The position numbers and the translations under genes are program-made. From Deltaproteobacteria bacterium (lineage in GTDB: Bacteria; Desulfobacterota_B; Binatia; UBA9968), in contig VBKY01000352.1 of the NCBI GenBank assembly GCA_005879255.1, forward strand, positions 1-5,142: DNA of 5,142 bases. The letters run 5' to 3'. Shown piece after piece: positions 1 through 4,754 of this stretch (positions within the stretch are counted from its first letter, which is position 1; each line of letters opens with the position of its first letter). A model generated the notes under the pieces. That model searched no databases. It was given only the letters and a program-made list of their open reading frames with translations, and had not been told where the DNA came from.

Positions 1-279
1 GCTTCTTCCTTCCAATTCGGTGAGCAGATTCTTCTGGATGGATGCGATGGCGTCGCGCTGAGCGTTGACTTGATCTTCGCTCAATGTTGACTCCATTTGC
101 CACGGCGTGTTCAAACCAACGAGCACCAACGCGGTTCCATGGGCAAGCGCGTGATCGATTACCTCGCCGGAAATCTTTCCAGTTGTTTGCGCCATCGCGA
201 CCGGCGCCGCGACAGACAGCAAGACCGCAAAGCAGCTCGTTGTTAAGAGGGCGATGTTTTTCCGGAAGAAGATTTTCAT
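1..279 (-). CDS. Secreted protein N-terminus, probably S8 (subtilisin-like) serine peptidase propeptide (partial)
   Basis: This is an open minus-strand frame of 93 codons that starts with ATG at 279 and runs off the left edge with no stop. A GAGG Shine-Dalgarno core (285-288, minus strand) lies 5 bases before the ATG. Residues 1-32 form a textbook signal peptide: a basic start (MKIFFRKN), a hydrophobic core, and a probable signal-peptidase cut after Ala-Met-Ala. The exported part continues with a segment around LVLVGLNTPW, then a helix rich in Gln, Ala and Glu (roughly residues 65-90). That pattern resembles the I9-like propeptide at the start of many secreted S8 peptidases, where a 'V.VGL..P' strand precedes an 'AQR.AI...Q' helix. 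The catalytic domain would lie outside the window, so the peptidase call is inference. The existence of a secreted protein gene is much surer. It is divergent from the crcB operon. Confidence 0.68.
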   Translation of the reverse strand, partial: MKIFFRKNIALLTTSCFAVLLSVAAPVAMAQTTGKISGEVIDHALAHGTALVLVGLNTPWQMESTLSEDQVNAQRDAIASIQKNLLTELEGRS

Positions 280-552
280 GGCCACCTCGATCAGATCGGA
301 TGAACCACCAAGTTACCGGGTGAGAATCGAAACTGTGTTTCCCCTGGTCAGCATCCTAGACTTTTTCGGTGGTCTATTCTAGGGTTTCGCGGGCTCGGAA
401 ATACGATCTCCGGCGCCATATGCCTTAATTGCATTTCGTCATTTTTCCATATTGGTGGTTGGCGCGATTCTTTCGAAAGGTCATGTCGATATTTGGATAA
501 CGTTAGGGTCAGATTGACTTGACGCGGACTTTATAGTCAACATGGCGAAAAC
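280..552. other. Divergent intergenic region with possible promoters, no gene seen
   Basis: This non-coding stretch separates the minus-strand secreted-protein gene from the fluoride riboswitch. It should hold promoters for both directions, but none is convincing. Weak candidates are a TATAGT hexamer at 532-537 (plus strand), placed to start a transcript just before the riboswitch but with no good -35 at the right distance (TTGACT at 514-519 is only 12 bases away), and a TAGAAT hexamer at 381-376 (minus strand). Two symmetric elements are visible: CCTAGA at 355-360 paired with TCTAGG at 378-383, and the perfect 10-base palindrome CTTTCGAAAG at 470-479. Either could be an operator, but that is a guess. 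The plus-strand open frame at 84-323 overlaps this region but has low-complexity, Arg/Pro/Ser-rich composition and is best read as a shadow of the minus-strand gene. Confidence 0.5.
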
Positions 553-554
553 GA

Positions 555-643
555 TAACGGCGATGGGGTTCGCCAGTTAAACCATTCGCAGCTGCGAGTT
601 GATGACCCCTACTTCGAGTGATTTGAAGTAGGGGTTTTTTATT
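555..643 (+). ncRNA. Fluoride riboswitch (crcB motif) with expression platform
   Basis: The sequence fits the crcB-motif aptamer closely. P1 is GGCG (559-562) with CGCC (571-574), enclosing the loop ATGGGGTT. The conserved AAACC run follows at 579-583. P3 is a 6-base-pair hairpin (584-599) with an AGCT loop, one pair being a G-U wobble. The conserved TGATGA leads into CCCC and TAC (600-612). GGGGT of the P1 loop (565-569) can pair with ACCCC (605-609) to make the fluoride-binding pseudoknot. The same ACCCC is the outer end of the 5' arm of the downstream terminator, so the two structures exclude each other. Fluoride should stabilise the pseudoknot, block the terminator, and let transcription enter crcB (an ON switch). 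The fluoride-channel gene begins 27 bases after the terminator hairpin and U-run, which strongly supports the call. Confidence 0.93.
605..640 (+). terminator. Intrinsic terminator of the fluoride riboswitch
   Basis: A perfect 11-base-pair stem joins 605-615 to 625-635. The formal loop is 9 bases and could be shortened by G-U and A-U pairs. A run of six T (635-640) follows, then ATT. The outer five bases of the 5' arm are the 3' strand of the riboswitch pseudoknot, which makes this a ligand-controlled terminator rather than an end-of-operon one. Confidence 0.93.
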
Positions 644-666
644 GTGCCGGCGAGATCGGAAGGCCT

Positions 667-1053
667 ATGATTGAAATCATGTTGGTGGGTGTAGGAAGTT
701 TTATCGGTGGGGTGCTGCGCTTTGGGCTCAGCACTTGGGTTCATCGGGTGCTTGATAACCAGTGGTTTCCATACGGGACGCTGGCGGTGAATGCGCTGGG
801 CTGTCTATTGATCGGTTTTTTGGCGGGACTTGCGGAAGCAAGAGCGGCGGCGTTCACCTCGGATGTGCGGCTGTTTATTTTCGTTGGCATCCTCGGTGGC
901 TTCACAACGTTTTCATCCTTTGCCCTGGAAACTTTTTCATTGGCGCGCGACACCCAAACTGTGGCGGCGCTGGCCAATATCGGCTTACAGTTGGTATTCG
1001 GTCTCGTCGCCGTTTGGGTCGGCAATGTCTTAGCGCATGCCATGGGAGGTTGA
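667..1053 (+). CDS. crcB: Fluoride ion channel CrcB/FluC
   Basis: This 128-residue protein has the usual length of the CrcB/Fluc family, inner-membrane channels that work as antiparallel dimers and export fluoride. Four hydrophobic segments fit the fold (roughly residues 3-24, 36-56, 67-90 and 98-122). Family signatures are visible: the GGVLRF motif with Arg18, the pore asparagine Asn42 in GTLAVNALG, and the break in the third helix, GGFTTFSSF, with Phe82 and Phe85 forming the 'Phe box' and threonines near the central sodium site. The ATG at 667 follows a GGAAGG Shine-Dalgarno (658-663). Expression should be controlled by the upstream fluoride riboswitch. The stop codon is two bases before the DUF190 start, so the two genes are almost certainly co-transcribed. 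Nothing suggests loss of function. Confidence 0.97.
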   Translation: MIEIMLVGVGSFIGGVLRFGLSTWVHRVLDNQWFPYGTLAVNALGCLLIGFLAGLAEARAAAFTSDVRLFIFVGILGGFTTFSSFALETFSLARDTQTVAALANIGLQLVFGLVAVWVGNVLAHAMGG

Positions 1054-1055
1054 TC

Positions 1056-1394
1056 ATGACGCTTCCAAGTGAAGGCTCGTTGCTCAGAATCTTTATCGGC
1101 GAGAGCGATCGTCACGCTGGCATGCTGCTATACGAGTGGATTGTTCGGCAGGCGCGGAAACATGGATTGGCCGGGGCGACGGTGCTGCGCGGCGTGGAAG
1201 GCTTCGGCGCGCGCAGCCGCGTGCGCACGGCAAAGATCCTGGAGCTGTCGACCGATCTGCCCATCATCGTTGAAATCGTCGACACGGCAGAAAAAATCGA
1301 CGCCTTCGTTCCCGTCATTGACGGCGCGATCAAAGACGGAATGGCGACGGTGGAAAGAGTGCAGATTCGGTTCTATCGGAGCGGCAAGGAGTGA
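1056..1394 (+). CDS. DUF190 domain-containing PII-like protein
   Basis: This is a 112-residue soluble protein that matches the DUF190 family over its full length. Recognisable segments are LRIFIGESDRHAG near residues 10-22, a helix with LYEWIVRQARKHG (25-37), the GATVLRGVEGFG strand-turn (40-51), and a central LPIIVEIVD strand (about 68-76). DUF190 proteins have a ferredoxin/PII-like fold and often sit beside crcB, but no biochemical activity is firmly assigned to them. The ATG at 1056 is chosen because GGGAGG at 1044-1049 sits 6 bases before it. The open frame extends further upstream only by overlapping crcB in another frame. The gap to crcB is two bases, so the gene shares the fluoride-switched transcript and probably acts in fluoride tolerance, perhaps as a regulator or trimeric partner of the channel (inference). 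Confidence 0.93.
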   Translation: MTLPSEGSLLRIFIGESDRHAGMLLYEWIVRQARKHGLAGATVLRGVEGFGARSRVRTAKILELSTDLPIIVEIVDTAEKIDAFVPVIDGAIKDGMATVERVQIRFYRSGKE

Positions 1395-1508
1395 TTCGTT
1401 CCAGGAGAGTTTGACCTCATTGGGAAGGACGCCATCAAGAACATGAAAAATCTCGGCCGGAGCGACGGGGATTGCGACAAAGATACCGCTCATAATTCGA
1501 GGCCCCGA

Positions 1509-2216
1509 TCATTTCGTTGTCGCCGGGGGATACGTCTTGGTACTGTGAGTCAGCCCCATGCGCACCATCATCTCGGCGGTCTGAATGCTGGTTTTAAGCG
1601 CGTCCATCACCGGTACGCCGAGCTCCTCTTCGAATTCTTGCGGTGAATACTGCACCGGCACCATGGTGACGCCCATGGGCACGATGATCTCGGCGTCGTG
1701 ATTGTCGATCAGGTCACGGGCCACTTTGATAAATCGCTCGCGCATGGCGCCGCGGCTCTTTGTGCTTTCAGGGAGTGGGATACCGATGCCGCGAATGGCG
1801 ACGACCGAATCGGCGACCCGCCACGCATGCATCTGCTTGCGCATGAAAGGAATGCTCTTGTCTTCATAGGCGATCACGCCCAAACGGCTGCTCAGCTGCG
1901 CGCCGAGATGCAGAACGGACTGTCCCGCGCCTACGATGGGAATGCGGACCAAATTCCTCGCCAACTCAACTCCGGCATCCAGAGTTCCGAATGGCACCAA
2001 AGCATCGTAGCCGTCGGTTTCCGCCTTTTGAGCAACTTCCGCTACGAGGGGGCCCGCAGAAAGGGAATTGACTTGAGAGTTGGAGCGACGAAAGAACGTC
2101 GCTTTGATTACACAGAAGCCGATCTCCGTGCCTGGAGAGGCGCATTTCAATACGGCCTGTCTGCGCCGCTCATCTTCTTCGGGCGGGTATTCGCCCATCA
2201 CCACCATGAGTTTCAT
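1509..2216 (-). CDS. Asp/Glu/hydantoin racemase-superfamily protein lacking both catalytic cysteines
   Basis: This 235-residue protein has the two-lobed Asp/Glu racemase layout. The N-terminal strand is MKLMVVMGEY. The motif region DALVPFGTLDAGVELAR at residues 71-87 is followed by IPIVGAGQS (92-100), then LGVIAY (112-117), and the mirrored lobe has AEIIVPMGVTM (175-185). In active racemases, hydantoin racemases and maleate isomerases the two lobes each carry a catalytic Cys. By motif alignment those positions here are Gly77 and Gly182. The only cysteines, Cys25 and Cys35, lie elsewhere. The fold call is good, but a racemase reaction is doubtful. It could be a decarboxylase-like, lyase-like or binding homologue. 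The start at 2216 is chosen over the longer frame at 2291 because a GAGG site lies about 8 bases upstream on the minus strand and homologous sequence begins there. It is convergent with DUF190 and divergent from the VOC gene. Confidence 0.8.
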   Translation of the reverse strand: MKLMVVMGEYPPEEDERRRQAVLKCASPGTEIGFCVIKATFFRRSNSQVNSLSAGPLVAEVAQKAETDGYDALVPFGTLDAGVELARNLVRIPIVGAGQSVLHLGAQLSSRLGVIAYEDKSIPFMRKQMHAWRVADSVVAIRGIGIPLPESTKSRGAMRERFIKVARDLIDNHDAEIIVPMGVTMVPVQYSPQEFEEELGVPVMDALKTSIQTAEMMVRMGLTHSTKTYPPATTK

Positions 2217-2248
2217 TGCTATTGCCTCTTTTCTATGTGTCCGCGCGG

Positions 2249-2278
2249 AATATGTCGTATTAACGAAACTGTTGTCAA
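2249..2278 (-). promoter_or_regulatory. Candidate sigma70-type promoter for the racemase-like gene
   Basis: On the minus strand, a perfect TTGACA (2278-2273) is followed 18 bases later by CATATT (2254-2249), which matches four of six consensus -10 bases. The predicted start near 2242 would leave a leader of about 25 bases, containing the Shine-Dalgarno site of the racemase-like gene. Position and fit are good, but the -10 is imperfect. Confidence 0.45.
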
Positions 2279-2346
2279 ATGGATTAGCCAATCGATCTGA
2301 AGGCGACTTGACAGAAAGTGATCGCCGTTATTTATTGAGGCCTCCT

Positions 2347-2784
2347 ATGAACATACAAAATGGAGCGCTGGGACATATCGTTCTCAATGTGGCGGATCTT
2401 AGAAAATCAGCACGATTTTACCGTTCGATTCTCGGCCTGAGAGTTTCCGCCCGCAATCTTCGAACGAAGATGATCTTTTTGAGTTACGGCAAGGAACATC
2501 ACGATATTGCATTGCAGGCTTTGCCGAAGGGCGCGAAACATGCGGCGGAAAATGGCGTGCCCAAGCTGCATCATTTCTGCATCTACGTCGACTCGAACGA
2601 TATCATCGATAGGATCCATCCCGTCCTAAAGCGGCGCAAAATTCCTATCGTAAGCGGGCCGGAAACCTTGGTGGTTGCCGGTAATCGGTCGATTAGCTTT
2701 CTCGATCCCGACGGTAATCGCATCGAGATTGCTTGCAACGCGAACAAGTTCAAGTTTGACGAGCGTAGGAAACGTAAACGGTAG
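2347..2784 (+). CDS. VOC-superfamily protein (glyoxalase / extradiol dioxygenase fold)
   Basis: This 145-residue single-domain protein has two beta-alpha-beta-beta-beta modules typical of the vicinal oxygen chelate superfamily. The first opens with LGHIVLNVADLRKSARFY (residues 8-25) and 'LGL' (29-31). The second opens with LHHFCIYVDS (74-83) and closes with the hallmark FLDPDGNRIEI (118-128). Likely metal ligands are His10, His75 or His76, and Glu127, with His51/His52 as further candidates. The length fits glyoxalase-like proteins and small dioxygenase-fold proteins, and the substrate cannot be read from sequence. The C-terminus is strongly basic (DERRKRKR). The ATG at 2347 follows GAGG (2337-2340) by six bases. 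The longer frame from 2080 overlaps the racemase-like gene on the other strand and is not used. The diiron-oxidase-like gene starts 50 bases downstream in the same direction, suggesting one transcript. Confidence 0.88.
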   Translation: MNIQNGALGHIVLNVADLRKSARFYRSILGLRVSARNLRTKMIFLSYGKEHHDIALQALPKGAKHAAENGVPKLHHFCIYVDSNDIIDRIHPVLKRRKIPIVSGPETLVVAGNRSISFLDPDGNRIEIACNANKFKFDERRKRKR

Positions 2785-2834
2785 GGCGGTTTTCAACTCC
2801 GGCTTCACAAATTCAACGGTTGTTCGAGGTGAAC

Positions 2835-3617
2835 ATGTCTGCTGAAGCAGTATTGAGTGGAAAGACGCTGTCGACGAAGGAGCTTTGCGATGTACTCTTG
2901 GACGAAGTAAAGAAAGGCCACGCGCGTTTGCATCACCCGTTCTATCTCGATCTATACGAGGGCAAGTTACCGTTAGCGGCTATTCGAGTTTGGGCGAAAG
3001 AGGCATGGGGGATATTTGCCTACAACGTCGCGATCAATACGGCGAAGTTGGTGCGCTGCCAATTGTCCGGCATCCACGATCCTGAGATTCATAAAAAATT
3101 CGTCGACATTATTCATTCCGAAGTCGGTTACAAATACTTCGAAGGTTCGCCGCGTCCGGTCTTGGGCCACCGTGCGCTTTTTCTCCGATTCGGTGAAAGC
3201 ATCGGCATTCCGGCCAAGGAATTGGAGCGCTGCGAGACCGAAGAGGATTTCTTGCCGACAACCGTTCTGGCACGGGTCGGCTGGCTCGACATCGCGCTCA
3301 GAAGTAACCACATTCTCGAACAGGTGGCGTCGACCAATTGCTGCAACGAGTTTTCCAATCAATTGACCGGCGGCAAGTTCTTCCGAGCATTCCGGGATCA
3401 TTACGATTTGAAGCCGCACGATATCGAATTCTTCGCCGAGCATGGTGAAGCCGACACCGAGCACAGCAACATCGGCTATGAGTTAGTGGAGCAATTCGCG
3501 ACGACCAATGAGCTGCAAGTGCGAGTCTTAAGGGCATTGCGCAAAGGACTGTCCATCTGGTGGGCATTAACCGACGGCGTGGCGCGAGAGTGCGGGAAGT
3601 TAAAGAGGTTGGAGTGA
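2835..3617 (+). CDS. Heme-oxygenase-like diiron oxidase candidate (PqqC/CADD/TenA-like)
   Basis: This 260-residue, largely helical protein belongs to the PqqC/TenA/CADD-like superfamily, often annotated as 'iron-containing redox enzyme family'. Counted from the ATG at 2835, the likely metal ligands are Glu96 (in HSEVGY), His112 (in LGHRALFLRFGE), Glu172 (in CCNEFS), and the triad His203, Asp207, His210 in AEHGEADTEH. The His-x3-Asp-x2-His spacing and the roughly 31-residue gap from Glu172 match the CADD diiron site, so an oxygen-activating diiron (or mixed-metal) centre is likely. Known relatives decarboxylate fatty acids, make p-aminobenzoate, or oxidise N and C centres; the substrate here is unknown. 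The ATG at 2835 follows GAGG (2826-2829) by 5 bases; TTG at 2820 and GTG at 2829 are alternatives. The last codons (Leu-Glu-stop) lie in the left arm of the downstream inverted repeat, so its C-terminus may have been altered. Confidence 0.85.
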   Translation: MSAEAVLSGKTLSTKELCDVLLDEVKKGHARLHHPFYLDLYEGKLPLAAIRVWAKEAWGIFAYNVAINTAKLVRCQLSGIHDPEIHKKFVDIIHSEVGYKYFEGSPRPVLGHRALFLRFGESIGIPAKELERCETEEDFLPTTVLARVGWLDIALRSNHILEQVASTNCCNEFSNQLTGGKFFRAFRDHYDLKPHDIEFFAEHGEADTEHSNIGYELVEQFATTNELQVRVLRALRKGLSIWWALTDGVARECGKLKRLE

Positions 3618-3645
3618 TGGAGTGTTGGAGTAATGGAGTGTTGGG
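3610..3645 (+). repeat. Left 36-base inverted-repeat arm (TGGAGTNN octamers)
   Basis: Four tandem octamers, TGGAGTGA, TGGAGTGT, TGGAGTAA and TGGAGTGT, are followed by TGGG. The arm is the inverted partner of 4116-4151, with 31 of 36 positions identical and all five differences in the variable NN positions. The first octamer supplies the TGA stop of the diiron-oxidase gene. The last one supplies a GGAG that could act as a Shine-Dalgarno for a GTG start at 3645. Confidence 0.92.
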
Positions 3646-4095
3646 TGCTTAAGAATGAGAACCGTGCTTATCAACAGCTGAGAGTGTGGCAGGATTCGAT
3701 CGAATTTTATCGGCTCACCAGCCGCGTATTCCGGAATTGGCCATACGAACTGAGACGGGTAGGCTCACAGGCAATAGCGGCGAGCGATTCGGTTCATCGC
3801 AATATTGCAGAAGGATATTGCCGGAAATCGATTCGTGAATATCTCAACTTTCTAAACATCGCATGGGGTCACTTGGTGAAAGCGTCTCCGGACTCCACGT
3901 CTATCGCGAGGCCGGACAAATGACCGCAGAGGAGTTCGCAGCTCTAAAGATCTTGCCTTCAAGCTCGAGAATGGGTTACTGAAACTTGTTGAAAGTCTCG
4001 AAAGAAAGAAGATCGATGGAGATTGGGTCGACAGTCTAATTGTCAAAGAAAGCAACGAACACTACGAGGATTCAAGCAAAACAGTAGTAAAGTAG
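3633..4095 (+). pseudogene. Four-helix-bundle protein (S23 / 23S rRNA IVS family), two frameshifts
   Basis: The family signature is spread over three frames. Frame one (3633 to about 3875) gives QLRVWQDSIEFY, NIAEGYCRKSIREYLNFL and IAWGHL. Frame two (about 3875-3950) gives GESVSGLHVYREAGQMTAEEF. Frame three (3952-4095) gives LAFKLENGLLKLVESLERKK and then DWVDSLIVKESNEHY before a TAG stop. Each junction is repaired by adding one G: TTGGTG to TTGGGTG near 3875, and AAGATC to AAGGATC near 3949. The restored protein is about 154 residues, normal for the family, which was first seen in intervening sequences of 23S rRNA genes and has no established enzymatic role. As sequenced, the first frame stops at 3923 after 96 residues. 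ATG 3633 lies inside the repeat arm; GTG 3645 is a plausible alternative start. Good conservation on both sides of each break implies recent damage or consensus errors. Confidence 0.85.
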
Positions 4096-4115
4096 TGTTG
4101 GGGCCCCTCCGGAAT

Positions 4116-4151
4116 CCCATCACTCCAACACTCCAGTACTCCATCACTCCA
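4116..4151 (-). repeat. Right 36-base inverted-repeat arm (TGGAGTNN octamers)
   Basis: On the minus strand this reads TGGAGTGA, TGGAGTAC, TGGAGTGT, TGGAGTGA, then TGGG. It pairs with the arm at 3610-3645 with five mismatches. The GGGG of the next gene's ribosome binding site (4152-4155) starts immediately after it. A short GGGGCCCC palindrome at 4100-4107 sits between the broken gene and this arm. Confidence 0.92.
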
Positions 4152-4162
4152 GGGGTGATTAC

Positions 4163-4717
4163 ATGAAACTACTCTCCACCTATCATCTCAAACGTTGGGC
4201 CGAGGAAAATCAGTCGCTCTTCAACCCTCCTTTCCGTACTAACCAGCTTCTTGTTCATCACAAGGATTTTCTCGTCATGATCTTGCGCGGGCCGAATACG
4301 CGGCTCGATTTTCACATCGAACCCGGAGACGAGTTTTTTTACCAGGTCCAAGGCGACATGGAGCTCGTGCTCAAGCCCGAAGGCGAACGTCGGCAAGCCG
4401 TGACGATCAAAGAAGGAGAAATATTTGTTTGTCCCGGCGGCTTGGCGCACTCACCGCGCCGTTTTGAAAATACCTGGGGTCTGGTGATAGAGCGCAAGCG
4501 GCGCGAGGAAGAGAGAGAAGAATTCGCCTGGTTTTGCGAGAAGTGCGATAATCTGGTGCTGTCGCGAGTCGTCAACCAGGGAAATATCCCCTCGCAAGTT
4601 TCCACGGTCTATGCCGAATTCAACGCCGACGAAAAGCTCCGCACCTGCCGCGCCTGCGGCTATGTCTTTCCTGAAACGCCCATGGCCGAGCGGCTAACTT
4701 TTTTAGACAAAAAATAA
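4163..4717 (+). CDS. nbaC: 3-hydroxyanthranilate 3,4-dioxygenase
   Basis: This 184-residue cupin matches bacterial 3-hydroxyanthranilate 3,4-dioxygenase, a cytosolic enzyme that opens the ring of 3-hydroxyanthranilate to 2-amino-3-carboxymuconate semialdehyde. That product can close to quinolinate for NAD synthesis or be degraded further. All key residues are visible: iron ligands His51, Glu57 (in HIEPGDEFFY) and His96 (in GLAHSPRR), and substrate-binding Arg47, Arg100 and Glu110. The bacterial-type C-terminal rubredoxin-like metal site is Cys125-x2-Cys128 with Cys162-x2-Cys165. The numbering nearly coincides with the well-studied Cupriavidus enzyme. The ATG at 4163 follows AGGGG (4151-4155) by 7 bases, just after the right repeat arm. 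No other kynurenine-pathway gene is in the window. The symbol nbaC (also haaO) follows common usage for this enzyme. Confidence 0.95.
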   Translation: MKLLSTYHLKRWAEENQSLFNPPFRTNQLLVHHKDFLVMILRGPNTRLDFHIEPGDEFFYQVQGDMELVLKPEGERRQAVTIKEGEIFVCPGGLAHSPRRFENTWGLVIERKRREEEREEFAWFCEKCDNLVLSRVVNQGNIPSQVSTVYAEFNADEKLRTCRACGYVFPETPMAERLTFLDKK

Positions 4718-4754
4718 TCGTTGTTCGGTATCGCGGCTAACTCTGCACAGCGCA

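Larger units (their letters stand above)
3610..4151. other. Inverted-repeat-flanked block around a broken four-helix-bundle gene
   Basis: The two octamer-repeat arms define a 542-base unit that holds one gene and little else. It sits between the diiron-oxidase and 3-hydroxyanthranilate dioxygenase genes, which point the same way and would otherwise lie only a few bases apart. The layout looks like an inserted cassette, but it encodes no transposase or integrase. No clear target-site duplication is seen: the flanks read AGAGGT on the left and GGGGTGA on the right. Non-autonomous mobility or recombination between dispersed repeats is possible and remains inference. Confidence 0.4.

Noticed and set aside
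84..323. Plus-strand 79-codon open frame
   Set aside because: Its composition is Arg/Pro/Ser-rich without any recognisable motif, and it lies opposite a minus-strand frame with a signal peptide and a good ribosome binding site.
514..537. TTGACT / TATAGT as a standard promoter for the fluoride operon
   Set aside because: The spacing is only 12 bases, too short for a sigma70 promoter. TATAGT may still be a -10 element, but the pair was not called as a feature.
1128..1493. Minus-strand open frame opposite DUF190
   Set aside because: It is antisense to a clearly conserved gene, has no family resemblance, and shows no supporting ribosome binding site that I could find.
1503..1528. CCCCG...CGGGG hairpin at the 3' end of the racemase-like gene as a terminator
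   Set aside because: The stem has only five base pairs, a 16-base loop and no T-run on either strand.
1698..2300. Plus-strand 200-codon frame opposite the racemase-like gene
   Set aside because: The translation has no recognisable motif, and the minus strand carries a conserved two-lobed fold with a promoter and Shine-Dalgarno site.
2308..2336. TTGACA (2308-2313) plus TTTATT (2331-2336) with 17-base spacing as promoter of the VOC gene
   Set aside because: Transcription would start near 2343, after the GAGG ribosome binding site at 2337-2340, so the mRNA would be essentially leaderless. This conflicts with a well-placed Shine-Dalgarno site.
3610..3645. Short tandem octamers as a CRISPR-like array
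   Set aside because: The units are contiguous 8-base repeats with no spacers, and they occur as an inverted pair around a gene.
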